This document shows, piece after piece, positions 51,899-60,893 of a stretch of 64,000 bases of DNA. Below the pieces are notes generated by a model that was not told the origin of the DNA, did not search any database, and worked only from the letters and a program-made list of their open reading frames with translations. The stretch's first letter is position 1; each line of letters begins with the position of its first letter. Source of the stretch: CAYRJD01 sp965247395 (GTDB taxonomy: Bacteria > Actinomycetota > Acidimicrobiia > Acidimicrobiales > Poriferisodalaceae); assembly GCA_965247395.1 (NCBI GenBank), contig OZ252012.1, positions 372,001 through 436,000 of the forward strand, given 5' to 3'. The position numbers and the translations under genes are program-made.

Positions 51899-52566
51899 CT
51901 GAGCGCACCGATTGGAACCCGCTGCTGCGCGGTGAGTTCGACAAGCCTTACTGGCCGCCGCTGCAGAGCTTCGTGGCCGATGAGCGTCAGCAAACCGAGG
52001 TGTACCCACCGCAAGACCAGGTGTTTGCGGCGCTGCATCTCACCGCTCACGCACAAGTGAAAGTGGTGATCCTTGGGCAAGACCCGTACCACCAGCCGGG
52101 CCAGGCCCATGGGTTGTGCTTTTCGGTGAATCGGGGCGTTCGGACTCCGCCGTCGCTGATGAATATCTACCAAGAGCTGGCAAGCGATCTTGGCTTAGCT
52201 CTGCCGCAGCACGGTTGTTTGGAATCGTGGGCACAGCAAGGCGTGCTGTTGCTGAACTCGGTGCTTACGGTGCGTGCTCGCCAGGCTGGTTCACACAAAG
52301 GCAAGGGCTGGGAACAGTTCACGGACGAGGTGATACGTGCCGTCGATGAGAAGCCCGAACGAGTGGTGTTTATCTTGTGGGGAGCGTTTGCTAGATCTAA
52401 GGCGTTGCTGGTAAGCACTGACCGGCATGTGGTGATCGAGTCACCTCACCCGTCTCCGTTTAGCGCTGACAGAGGATTTTTTGGCAGCCGTCCGTTTAGC
52501 CGAGCCAACGAAGCGTTAGTCGACGCCGGGCGTGAACCGGTGGACTGGGCCCTACCGCCGAACTAA
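51895..52566 (+). CDS. ung: Uracil-DNA glycosylase
   Basis: 223 aa family 1 UDG removing uracil from DNA. Water-activating motif G-Q-D-P-Y-H, Phe stacking in L-C-F-S-V, L-N-S-V-L-T-V, and the leucine-loop H-P-S-P-F-S region are intact. GTG start at 51895, translationally coupled to the upstream kinase. Confidence 0.96.
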   Translation: MTERTDWNPLLRGEFDKPYWPPLQSFVADERQQTEVYPPQDQVFAALHLTAHAQVKVVILGQDPYHQPGQAHGLCFSVNRGVRTPPSLMNIYQELASDLGLALPQHGCLESWAQQGVLLLNSVLTVRARQAGSHKGKGWEQFTDEVIRAVDEKPERVVFILWGAFARSKALLVSTDRHVVIESPHPSPFSADRGFFGSRPFSRANEALVDAGREPVDWALPPN

Positions 52567-52613
52567 CGGCAAGTTAGCGCTGGGAGCTGGTGCAAAGGGG
52601 TTAGCGCAGAGAG

Positions 52614-53246
52614 TTAACGCAGTTCGACTCGGCCGTTCGGGCACTCCAGCACTGCAGAGATTTCGTCCGGTCCTTCGCCCATGTCTATCGTCAGCCCGAT
52701 CGCCGAATGCATCTGTCGAATAGCCGCCGGATCTGTAGTCGAGCCATTTAGCGAGATCAGCGTCGCTCCAGTTGGTGTGACCTTGGACGGGTGTGTGGTG
52801 GTGCCCCAGTCGATTACGAACGGCTCAAAGCAAGAGCGTGCCGCAGCGTTGAGCGTTAGCCGCCAGTGAATTTCATCACCGTCGGGTTTTACTCGGCTCA
52901 TGGCGGAAATCCGGCCAGGGTCAAAAGCATTCGAAGCCATTGCGGCTACGACCTCATCAATGGTTTGAGGCGGTGTGGCGTGGATTGCAAAGCCGACCAG
53001 GCGTCTACTTTCGGGAGCGAGGTCGTCGATGCCAAACGGCCGCGGCCCTTCGGGATCAGGTTGGTTTGGATCGGGTGCGATGATTTCCAGGTAAACGTCC
53101 TCGCCAAGCGACAGCAGTGCGTTGTACGTGCCCACACCTGGGTGCGGTCCGCCCGGAGCAGCAGTAACGCCGGTGAGCTCTTCAATGTGAGAGACGCCAG
53201 CGGCGAGGTCTGTGCAAGCGAAGACCAGATGATCAATATCAGCCAT
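52614..53246 (-). CDS. VOC-family (glyoxalase-like) protein
   Basis: 210 aa. Starts I-D-H-L-V-F-A-C-T-D-L with later L-E-I-I-A-P-D, two beta-alpha-beta-beta-beta modules, and F-V-I-D-W-G-T-T-T-H-P. Resembles the glyoxalase_3 group, metal ligands not all evident. Function unknown. The next 300 bp begin the accessory region. Confidence 0.8.
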   Translation of the reverse strand: MADIDHLVFACTDLAAGVSHIEELTGVTAAPGGPHPGVGTYNALLSLGEDVYLEIIAPDPNQPDPEGPRPFGIDDLAPESRRLVGFAIHATPPQTIDEVVAAMASNAFDPGRISAMSRVKPDGDEIHWRLTLNAAARSCFEPFVIDWGTTTHPSKVTPTGATLISLNGSTTDPAAIRQMHSAIGLTIDMGEGPDEISAVLECPNGRVELR

Positions 53247-53343
53247 TAGGTGAGACTACTTGCGCAGCCACGCCGTTAGCCCTGCCAGATAACGCTGGAT
53301 TAGCTGCGAATAAATCGCTTGCGTCATTAAATCGGCTTGCGCC

Positions 53344-53387
53344 ATTGCGACAAGCGGTGAATACTGCGATCGGAGCGTTCTTTTGCG
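53344..53387 (+). repeat. Leader block, copy 1 (second copy at 56384-56427)
   Basis: A 44-bp block beginning ATTGCGACAAGCGGTGAATA recurs exactly 3040 bp downstream with four mismatches. Both copies precede a 23-bp repeat array, so the block looks like part of a module boundary. The 53247-53343 stretch before it holds only short AT-richer repeats. Confidence 0.85.
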
Positions 53388-53411
53388 ATCTTGGTCTTGT
53401 TAAACGCATAT

Positions 53412-53526
53412 TATGGAGTGTGCGAATGGTGCACTATAGGCTGCAGGAATGGTTCACTATGGAGTGTGCGAATGGTGCACTATAGGCTGCAGGAATGGTT
53501 CACTATGGAGTGTGCGAATGGTTCAC
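53412..53526 (+). repeat. 23-bp tandem repeat array A, five units
   Basis: Five exactly 23-bp units start at 53412, 53435, 53458, 53481 and 53504 (alternating forms, shared core GAATGGTKCACTAT). No spacers. It ends 25 bp before the start codon of the first DUF4143 gene and 14 bp before its ribosome site (GGAGG). Confidence 0.93.
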
Positions 53527-53550
53527 TAGGACTTTGACCGGAGGCGGATG

Positions 53551-54864
53551 ATGACTCAAAATACCTATATCCCACGCATAGTAGAGGCAGAGATCAAAGA
53601 GCTGTTAAGAGGTCATCCTGCCATCAGCATTGATGGCCCAAGAGGTGTTGGCAAAACAACAACCGCTACAAAAATGGCGGCGACGGTATTTAGCTTTGAG
53701 AATAATGAGACTCTCGCTGCTGTTGAGGCAGAGCCCTCCATCCTCGTGAATGCTGCCGAGCCCATTTTGATTGACGAGTGGCAACTTTTCCCGCAGTCAT
53801 GGGAAATCGTGAGGCGAGCAGTTGATGCAGATTGCCGCCCAGGCAGATTTATCCTCACTTGTCCCGTTGCGCCGGAAACGCCACCTACCCATTCTGGCGC
53901 TGGAAGAATCGTTTCGATGCGAATGCGCCCGATGAGTCTGGTCGAACGCTGGGGTGATGCGCAAAAGGCATCAGCGAGTCTGCGGTCTCTATTAGCCGGT
54001 ACCGCTGGCGCGATAACCGGAGAGACTGATGTAGTGGCTACGGATTACATCAACGAAATCGTTACTGGTGGGTTTCCCATGTTGCGTGACGGGGCAACGC
54101 TTGCTGACCTGTCCCCGGGAAAGGTTCGACTTGCTCAAAGGCGGATGGAGGGTTATTGCGAACGCATAATCGATACCGAATTTCCAGTGGCTGGGTACAA
54201 CCTGCGTAATCCGTCCGTTTTACGTAGCTGGATGAGCGCATACGCAGCTGCGACAGCTAGCACTGCCTCATTTGAGACCATCCGCGATGCAGCAACAAGT
54301 AACGAAGGCGATAAGCCATCAAAAACGACAACCGCTCCCTACCGTGACACGCTTAAGAAGATGTGGATGATCGACCCGCTTGAGGCGTGGTGGACTAGTT
54401 CAAACCACTTCACGAGACTGATGCAATCTTCAAAACATCACATGGCTGATCCGGCGATTGCAGCCAGTCTCCTGAGAGCAAGCGTGAACGGGCTACGCAC
54501 TGGCAAATTAGCTAATACACCCGTGCAAGTGGACGTAGGAATGCCTGGCCGTCTCTTTGAGTCCTTGATGGCGCTAAATCTGCGTGTTTATGCGCAAGCT
54601 GCGTATGCGAAGGTCTATCACTTTCGAGATGGAGGCGGGAGACATGAAATTGACTTCATGCTTGAAAGTGAAGAGGGCGGGGTGCTCGCAATAGAAGTGA
54701 AGTTCAAGCAGCTGCCCAGTGAGAAGGATTATCGACACCTGCGCTGGCTGAAAGAGAAGCTGGGAGACGGGTTGATAGATGCAGTGATGATCACCACGGG
54801 TAGTCGCTCCTACCGCCGCAAAGACGGCATTGCTGTTTTACCTGCGGCGCTATTGGGGCCTTAG
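53551..54864 (+). CDS. AAA ATPase with DUF4143-type PD-(D/E)XK-like domain, copy 1
   Basis: 437 aa. N-terminal AAA_14 ATPase: Walker A G-P-R-G-V-G-K-T-T, Walker B I-L-I-D-E-W-Q, while the usual sensor L-T-G-S is L-T-C-P here. C-terminal DUF4143 with H-E-I-D-F-M-L and A-I-E-V-K, the pattern of a PD-(D/E)XK nuclease core. I chose the second of two adjacent ATGs (53551) because it matches the paralogue's start and keeps GGAGG at 6 nt. Function of this family is not established; defence or toxin-like roles are possible. Confidence 0.85.
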   Translation: MTQNTYIPRIVEAEIKELLRGHPAISIDGPRGVGKTTTATKMAATVFSFENNETLAAVEAEPSILVNAAEPILIDEWQLFPQSWEIVRRAVDADCRPGRFILTCPVAPETPPTHSGAGRIVSMRMRPMSLVERWGDAQKASASLRSLLAGTAGAITGETDVVATDYINEIVTGGFPMLRDGATLADLSPGKVRLAQRRMEGYCERIIDTEFPVAGYNLRNPSVLRSWMSAYAAATASTASFETIRDAATSNEGDKPSKTTTAPYRDTLKKMWMIDPLEAWWTSSNHFTRLMQSSKHHMADPAIAASLLRASVNGLRTGKLANTPVQVDVGMPGRLFESLMALNLRVYAQAAYAKVYHFRDGGGRHEIDFMLESEEGGVLAIEVKFKQLPSEKDYRHLRWLKEKLGDGLIDAVMITTGSRSYRRKDGIAVLPAALLGP

Positions 54865-54946
54865 CGAAACAGCCAGACGTAGCAGCGGCGCGGGCGGATT
54901 GGCCCAAGAGCGGGTAGCCAGAATGATTACTAACAACGCAATACGA

Positions 54947-55038
54947 GATAAGTTGTATGTTAAGTGCCCGATATATTGTATTCTAAATATCCGAGAAATT
55001 GTATTCTAAGTTCCCGATAAGTTGTATGCTACAACTTT
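54947..55038 (+). repeat. 23-bp tandem repeat array B, four units
   Basis: Units start at 54947, 54970, 54993 and 55016; TTGTAT recurs at 54953, 54976, 54999 and 55022, always 23 bp apart. Sequence differs from array A but period and position (just ahead of the second DUF4143 gene) are the same. Confidence 0.92.
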
Positions 55039-55053
55039 GTCTGGAGGCGACAG

Positions 55054-56367
55054 ATGACCCGAAACACCTATATCCCACGCATAGTAGAGGCAGAGATTAA
55101 GGAGCTGTTGAAGCGTCATTCTGCCATCAGTATTGAGGGACCAAGAAACGTTGGCAAAACAACAACTGCGATACAACAGGCTGCGACGGTTTTTGACTTA
55201 GAGGATGAGGAGACTCTCGCTGCGGTTAAAACAGACCCTTCCATCCTGGTGGATGCTCCCGAGCCCATTTTGATTGATGAATGGCAGCTTTACCCGCGGG
55301 CTTGGCTCGTAGTGCGTAGAGCAGTAGACGCAGACCGCCGACCGGGTAGGTTTATCCTTACTGGGTCCGTAGCGCCCACAACGCCCCCCACCCATTCGGG
55401 CGCTGGGAGAATCCTCTCAATGAGAATGCGCCCGATGAGTCTGGCAGAACGCTGGGGGGATGCGCATCTGCCGTCAATAAGCCTGAAGTCCTTGCTGGCC
55501 GGTGATGTCGGGGACATAAGAGAAACAACCGAAGTGTCGGTGGTGGATTACATCAACGAAATGGTCGTTGGCGGATTCCCCATGTTGCGAAGCGAAGCGA
55601 AGCTTATAGATATGTCCCCGGAAGAAATTCTATTTGCCCAAACAGAGATGGAAAGTTATTGCGAACGCATCATCGATACCGAATTCCCGTTGGCTGGACA
55701 CAACCTGCGCAACCCCTACGCGTTACGCAGATGGATGTGCGCATATGCAGCAGCGACATCTAGCACCGCCTCGTTAGAGACCATCCGCGATGCAGCAACA
55801 AACAATGAAGGCGATAAGCCATCAAGAACGGCAACTACCCCCTACCGCGACACGCTTGCGAAGATGTGGGTGGTTGACCCGATTGAGTCGTGGGGGACTA
55901 CTTCAAGCCATTTCACTAAATTGACCCAAGCAGCAAAACACCATCTGGCTGATCCAGCGATCGCAGTTACTCTTTTGCGAGTAAATGTGAAGTCGCTACG
56001 CTCTGGAAAAATGGAGAACTCCCCAGTGCGAGTGGATGTAGGAATGCCTGGCCGTCTCTTTGAGTCTTTAATGGCACTAAATCTGCGTGTATACGCCCAA
56101 GCGTCGCGCGCGAGGGTTTATCATTTTCGAGATCAAGGGGGGGAGCATGAAATCGATTTCATGATTAAAAATGATGAAGGTAGGATGCTCGCAGTAGAAG
56201 TGAAGTTCACAACTTCCCCCGGTGGTGAGGATTATCGGCACCTGAGGTGGATGAAAGAGAAGCTGGGCGACCAGTTGGCGGATGCAGTCATGGTTACTGC
56301 TGGGGGACGCGCCTATCGCCGCAAAGATGGTATTGCGGTCATACCTGCGGCGCTATTGGGGCCTTAG
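55054..56367 (+). CDS. AAA ATPase with DUF4143-type PD-(D/E)XK-like domain, copy 2
   Basis: 437 aa, closely similar to copy 1 along its full length. Walker A G-P-R-N-V-G-K-T-T, Walker B I-L-I-D-E-W-Q, canonical sensor I-L-T-G-S-V-A, and C-terminal H-E-I-D-F-M-I with A-V-E-V-K. Ribosome site GGAGG, 6 nt from ATG. The two genes diverged after duplication, while the ribosome-site spacing and terminal A-A-L-L-G-P stayed the same. Confidence 0.87.
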   Translation: MTRNTYIPRIVEAEIKELLKRHSAISIEGPRNVGKTTTAIQQAATVFDLEDEETLAAVKTDPSILVDAPEPILIDEWQLYPRAWLVVRRAVDADRRPGRFILTGSVAPTTPPTHSGAGRILSMRMRPMSLAERWGDAHLPSISLKSLLAGDVGDIRETTEVSVVDYINEMVVGGFPMLRSEAKLIDMSPEEILFAQTEMESYCERIIDTEFPLAGHNLRNPYALRRWMCAYAAATSSTASLETIRDAATNNEGDKPSRTATTPYRDTLAKMWVVDPIESWGTTSSHFTKLTQAAKHHLADPAIAVTLLRVNVKSLRSGKMENSPVRVDVGMPGRLFESLMALNLRVYAQASRARVYHFRDQGGEHEIDFMIKNDEGRMLAVEVKFTTSPGGEDYRHLRWMKEKLGDQLADAVMVTAGGRAYRRKDGIAVIPAALLGP

Positions 56368-56383
56368 CCACATAACCAGCGTT

Positions 56384-56427
56384 ATTGCGACAAGCGGTGA
56401 ATACTGTGATCCGGGCGTTCTTTTGTG
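56384..56427 (+). repeat. Leader block, copy 2
   Basis: Second copy of the 44-bp block at 53344, placed right after copy 2 of the DUF4143 gene and before array C. Confidence 0.85.
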
Positions 56428-56441
56428 GTATTTCCTTGCCG

Positions 56442-56533
56442 AACGGCATTGTTTAGAGGTGTCCAACGGCATTGTAAGAAGGTGTCGAACGGTACTGTTG
56501 GAAGGTGTCCAGCGGTGTGCTTTAGAGCGCGTG
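56442..56533 (+). repeat. 23-bp tandem repeat array C, no gene attached
   Basis: Three clear units at 56442, 56465 and 56488 (core AACGGCATTGT) and a decaying one at 56511. Shares GTGYC plus TTGTA at similar spacing with array B. No DUF4143 gene follows; the hsdR stop codon is 24 bp beyond. Confidence 0.88.
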
Positions 56534-56556
56534 AGCGGTACCGCTACACCCTCTTG

Positions 56557-59544
56557 CTAGTAGTACTCCCTGATGTAAGCGTAAGAGCGGTCAAACAAAT
56601 CACCAGTCGGTGGTAGGTCAACCTTCTTTAACACCTTCATTAGCTCACGTCGAACTCGCTGATCGCCTGGATGAGAGGTCTGCCAACCGGTTCCTCGAAC
56701 GGGCTCTACGATCGCATCAATTTTCTCAACTACTTGTTCGACCATCACAGCTCGATCAGTCGGCGCGTATTCCTCAAGGATCTGTGTGAGTGCCCCTTGG
56801 CGCGGGTTGAGCACCTTGATCTCGTCGAGATTGCCTTCATCGTCAGCGCGCTCAGCGCGCACTAGGTCACGGGCTACGTCCATCAGATGGTTGAGAAACT
56901 CAACAGACGCCTCGGCATCGGCAATTTTCTTTGCACGCAGAGCTTCCAAACGCTCAGACAGAGATAACCACACGCGATGCGGGTCAGTCCCTTCGATACG
57001 GCGCCGGATTCGCTCCTCCAATCGGTCCAGTGTCTCAGCAGCACTCAGTGGCGGCCTTGGAGTCTTAGCGTCAGGGATTAGCTGGTTGTCTTTCAGATAC
57101 TTAAGTGCATCGGTATCAAGCACAACCTTGTCCAAGCCTGTGCCGTTAACGGTTACGCCGCTGATGTTTTCGTAGACAAGTGCCGAGGTCTTGGCGCCCA
57201 ACCGAAGCCAGAGCAAAGCGTCCGCGGCATTTGAAGGCAGGAGTGACGTGAACACCTTGGCCAGAAACTGGTAGCGGTCTCTATGCGGCCTGAGACGCGT
57301 TTCGGGGGAGAGAATCTCATAGAGGCCTTGGCAGTACATGAACTCATTGTTGAATCTCTGACGGTCTTCGTTGCTGTCAAGAATCTGCAGAGCATCGAAT
57401 ACTTGATCTTTTGACAAATCGATACTGCTGAACCGTTCCCAAGTGGTGTTGGTGGCTTCAATGAACTTAGCCATCAATGCCTCGATGTCGTTTTTGTCTT
57501 CGTTGGCCGTAGTAGTGTTGCTGGTAGCAACGGCTTTGGCAAGGCTTTCACCCATACCGACGTAGTCCACGACGAGACCGATCAGTTTTTCTTGCCCTGT
57601 GCGAGGATTGGTCCACCGGCGATTAGTGCGACAGACCGCTTGAAAAAGCGTGTGCGCTCGTAGCGGTTTATCCAGATACAGAACACCCTCGATGGGTGCA
57701 TCAAAACCGGTCAGCAACTTTGCAGTAACGATCAAAAACTTCAAAGGATCGTCAAGATCACGAAAGCGATTCTTGACGGTGGCTTCTTGCGCCCGATCAA
57801 GATCCCAATCACTCCATTCCGGCGGATCATCCTTGTTTGTGGTCATCACCACGGTGGCTTCTTCGCCAGGGCTTAAAAGTTTCTGTATCGCTTTGCAATA
57901 TGCAACACACGTTGCGCGGTCGTAGGCGACGATTTGAGCTTTCAGCCCTAGCGGAGCAATGCGTGCTCGATAGTGCCTCACGATGTCTTCACACACCGCC
58001 TGCACGCGCTGCTCGTTCTGCACGAACACTGAAAAGTGAGAGGCTTTGCGACCGAGTATCTCTTTCTGGTCGTCATCTAGGGCTTCCTCTTCGGCAAGAG
58101 CGTCAAAGTCTCGTTGGAGTCCTTCGGCGTTGAAGTGAAAATCCACCAGGCGGGTCTCCACGTGCATCGGCAAAGTGGCACCATCAAAAATGGATCGCTC
58201 AACCGAATAGTGGTTGAGCACGCCATTTGGGTCATCCGGATCACCAAACAACGTCCACGTGTTCTTGTCGTCTGAAACAATCGGCGTGCCTGTGAGTCCG
58301 ATGAATTTGGCATTCGGTAACGCTTCTCGCATATCTAAACCCAGCCAACCTTCTTGGGTTCGGTGGGCCTCGTCCACCATCACAACGATGTTGCGGCGCT
58401 CATTTAACAGCCCTGCATCTTTGAAGCGGTAGATGGTCGTGACGATCACCGCTCGGGAATCTTCAGACAGCATCTGTTGCAGCTCCTCTCTTGTTTGAGC
58501 GGTCTGTAAGGGGGAGATGTCAACGGAGTGAAACTCAGATTTGAGTTGCTCAATTAGATCTAAACGATCTAAGACGATCACGATCGTTGGAGCGTCCATT
58601 TCAGTGATATGACGTAGCTTCGCTGCCGCATACGCCATCGCAAACGTCTTGCCCGACCCTTGGTGATGCCAAACCAAGCCCTGCCGTTTGACAGGGTCGA
58701 GGCAGCGTTTGATGATGGCTTCCACCGCTTCAACTTGCGGATAACGGGGAATGATCTTTTGCTGCACCGCTCCTTGTGAGGTAGCACGTGAGGAATAAAG
58801 AGTGAAGTGGCGGAGTATTTCCAACACCATCTCAGGCGTCAGCAATAACTCTGCTGAACGCATTACTGCACGGATGTCGTCTGACAGCATCTCATCGGTG
58901 GTCTTAGACCAGTTCAGCCACATTTCCGGTGCTTGGCGAATAGCGCCATAGCGAAAATCACGCCCGTCGGTCGCAAATGACAACACGTTCGGCACAAAAA
59001 ACGAAGGCGTCTTTACCTCGTAGCCGTTGTGAATATCTGTAGCAGCGTTGACCCAAGACGTGCTCGTCGTTGGTGCCTTGGTTTCACCCACCACCAGCGG
59101 AATGCCGTTTACCCATAGCACGATGTCGTAGCGGCGGTGCTCTCGGCCTGCGTGGAAAGTCACCTCGGATGTCACTCGTAGAGAGTTCGCACGAGGGTTG
59201 TCGAAGTCAATGAGTCGGACGGCAACATGCTGGTCAGTGCCGATGTATTGGATTGTGCACCGCCCGCACAGCCAAGCGGTGAACTCCTCATTTGCTGCTA
59301 CCAGGCCATCATTCGGCGCGGACAACAAAACCGCACGTAAGCGAGAGAGAACTTGCCCTGCCCGTGACGGCTCCTCGGCTATTTCAGGATTGAGTCGAAC
59401 TAGTGCCGCTTGTAGCTCGTCGAAGCGGATTACTTCGTCGTAGCGACGGCCCAGCTCTTCATCATCCAGAGCCAGCTCCCAGCCTTGACCTGCCATCTGG
59501 TCACATATGCGGTTTTGTATCTCGCGCTCAGGCAAGTCGCTCAT
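56557..59544 (-). CDS. hsdR: Type I restriction endonuclease subunit HsdR
   Basis: 995 aa motor and nuclease subunit. N-terminal PD-(D/E)XK: Y-D-I-V-L-W-V-N-G-I-P-L-V-V-G-E-T-K; helicase motif I H-H-Q-G-S-G-K-T, DEAH-type V-D-E-A-H-R-T-Q, later motifs G-L-T-G-T-P and V-C-R-T-N-R-R. It cleaves DNA distant from the recognition site after translocation. ATG overlaps the hsdS stop (ATGA). Length is normal and the frame intact. Confidence 0.95.
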   Translation of the reverse strand: MSDLPEREIQNRICDQMAGQGWELALDDEELGRRYDEVIRFDELQAALVRLNPEIAEEPSRAGQVLSRLRAVLLSAPNDGLVAANEEFTAWLCGRCTIQYIGTDQHVAVRLIDFDNPRANSLRVTSEVTFHAGREHRRYDIVLWVNGIPLVVGETKAPTTSTSWVNAATDIHNGYEVKTPSFFVPNVLSFATDGRDFRYGAIRQAPEMWLNWSKTTDEMLSDDIRAVMRSAELLLTPEMVLEILRHFTLYSSRATSQGAVQQKIIPRYPQVEAVEAIIKRCLDPVKRQGLVWHHQGSGKTFAMAYAAAKLRHITEMDAPTIVIVLDRLDLIEQLKSEFHSVDISPLQTAQTREELQQMLSEDSRAVIVTTIYRFKDAGLLNERRNIVVMVDEAHRTQEGWLGLDMREALPNAKFIGLTGTPIVSDDKNTWTLFGDPDDPNGVLNHYSVERSIFDGATLPMHVETRLVDFHFNAEGLQRDFDALAEEEALDDDQKEILGRKASHFSVFVQNEQRVQAVCEDIVRHYRARIAPLGLKAQIVAYDRATCVAYCKAIQKLLSPGEEATVVMTTNKDDPPEWSDWDLDRAQEATVKNRFRDLDDPLKFLIVTAKLLTGFDAPIEGVLYLDKPLRAHTLFQAVCRTNRRWTNPRTGQEKLIGLVVDYVGMGESLAKAVATSNTTTANEDKNDIEALMAKFIEATNTTWERFSSIDLSKDQVFDALQILDSNEDRQRFNNEFMYCQGLYEILSPETRLRPHRDRYQFLAKVFTSLLPSNAADALLWLRLGAKTSALVYENISGVTVNGTGLDKVVLDTDALKYLKDNQLIPDAKTPRPPLSAAETLDRLEERIRRRIEGTDPHRVWLSLSERLEALRAKKIADAEASVEFLNHLMDVARDLVRAERADDEGNLDEIKVLNPRQGALTQILEEYAPTDRAVMVEQVVEKIDAIVEPVRGTGWQTSHPGDQRVRRELMKVLKKVDLPPTGDLFDRSYAYIREYY

Positions 59545-60893
59545 ATCGATTCCAACTGAGTGTTGAATGAATCCGGGATCTCGTATTCGCCAGACAAAAG
59601 ACTTGTGAGCACACCCGTACGTAAAGTGTGAGCACTTGAGATAGCCGAATCATTAGCTTGAAGGACCTCTTCAGCCACTTCGTTCATTCCAGCTATGAGC
59701 TCAACGAGTCGTTGTTGTTCTTCAATCGGCGGAAGGTCCATCGGTATGGTCGCAAGCGCCTTTTTGTAAAGATGAAGAATCGTGCTACCCACTGACCGAT
59801 AGAGGAACTCACGAGTATGTGCTTGGCACCAATACATGGCGAAGCGCGGAAGGATGTCGGGACCGCATATCAACGACTTAAAGCCTGTAGCCGTTGCTAT
59901 GGGGACTCCAGACAGAGCCACCGCTCCTATGGAGGCGTCAGAAGTAAGAAGCACCGTGCCAATCGGCAACATTTTTGCTGATGAGTTGGCAAGACCTTCT
60001 TGAGTGATTTTCCGGGCGGAATCGTAGATGTAGTGACCGTTGTTGGCGACCACCTCAGTTGGTGTTACCCAGACGATGTCACCATTCCAGTACTTGGGGG
60101 TTTTTGTTGGTGGAGTCCCTCCTGACACAATCTCAACCACGTCGCCCAGCGTTACCTGGCGCCATTCGTCCCGAGGGGGGGGGGTTAAGAGTTCATCAAG
60201 GAGTGCTTGACGGAGAATGGGAATGGCTTTGGCTTGTTCTTCCAGAGTGTTGCTGTAAGAGCCTGCAGATTCAAGAAAGGAATCAACGAGATTCACTATC
60301 CGTTTCTGTTCTGCGGTCGGCGGTAGAGGAAAGGTGTAGCTCTCAACATCTGCTGCTTTTATTGTCGGATAAGCAGCTCCAGACACACGAGCCACGAGGT
60401 GCTCGGTAAATCCTGTTGATCTGATTACTGCCCAGATGTATCTGGAAAGCGCTTCTTGCTTTGCTCTCAAGACGGTAAAGCCAGTGGTCGCAACTTCACC
60501 GTCAAGGTCTGGCGGGACAAGAGCGAATTTTCTCAGGTTGGGACGCACGTTTGAGACGAGAACATCATCTGACCGAATGACGCGTTTAGCGCTAGTAGGC
60601 GCATCTCTTAATTCGAATGTGTTCACTTCTGTGAGATCTATTCCCTTTTCAGGTGAGACACAGCCGATCTCCACGTATCTGATTTGCTTACCTTCGTCCC
60701 AGCCCCGGACAGACTCAGGATTTATTTCAACGACGTCTTCAAGCGACACTTCACGCCAGCTTTCACGCATTTCAGGCGGCCTCAAGAGCTCGGCAAGCAG
60801 AGCTTGACCAATTGCCTGGACAGCTTCGGCGTGACTTTCGAGTGCGTCGATGTACGTGTCGATACTTGGGAGAACGGAATCGATGACTTCCAC
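59541..60893 (-). CDS. hsdS: Type I specificity subunit HsdS, second and third TRDs
   Basis: 450 aa: a coiled-coil spacer (M-E-V-I-D-S ... L-L-A-E-L-L-R-P-P), TRD-b starting W-R-E-V-S-L-E-D-V-V, a second spacer (E-Q-K-R-I-V ... L-L-D-E-L-L-T-P-P-P), TRD-c starting W-R-Q-V-T-L-G-D-V-V, and a third spacer. By itself it has the build of a standard two-TRD HsdS, but its GTG start lies within what should be a longer frame: adding one C to the poly-C tract at 60911-60919 fuses it to TRD-a as one 616-aa protein (E-Q-R-R-I-V upstream restored). A 10-C tract at 60175-60184 sits in its second spacer. Overlaps hsdR by 4 nt. Confidence 0.85.
   Translation of the reverse strand: MEVIDSVLPSIDTYIDALESHAEAVQAIGQALLAELLRPPEMRESWREVSLEDVVEINPESVRGWDEGKQIRYVEIGCVSPEKGIDLTEVNTFELRDAPTSAKRVIRSDDVLVSNVRPNLRKFALVPPDLDGEVATTGFTVLRAKQEALSRYIWAVIRSTGFTEHLVARVSGAAYPTIKAADVESYTFPLPPTAEQKRIVNLVDSFLESAGSYSNTLEEQAKAIPILRQALLDELLTPPPRDEWRQVTLGDVVEIVSGGTPPTKTPKYWNGDIVWVTPTEVVANNGHYIYDSARKITQEGLANSSAKMLPIGTVLLTSDASIGAVALSGVPIATATGFKSLICGPDILPRFAMYWCQAHTREFLYRSVGSTILHLYKKALATIPMDLPPIEEQQRLVELIAGMNEVAEEVLQANDSAISSAHTLRTGVLTSLLSGEYEIPDSFNTQLESI
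60175..60184 (-). repeat. Poly-C tract (10) in hsdS between TRD-b and TRD-c
   Basis: Ten consecutive C on the coding strand encode T-P-P-P. With 9 C the frame ends after ten more codons (…G-A-R-stop). 11 C also shift it to early termination. Either truncates the protein after TRD-b and its spacer. Confidence 0.9.

Noticed and set aside
53412..56533. 23-bp arrays as CRISPR
   Set aside because: Units are contiguous without spacers and no cas genes occur.
60782..60893. hsdS as an ordinary decayed pseudogene
   Set aside because: The only lesion is at a homopolymer at a domain border; both frames are otherwise intact. A sequencing error in the run remains possible.
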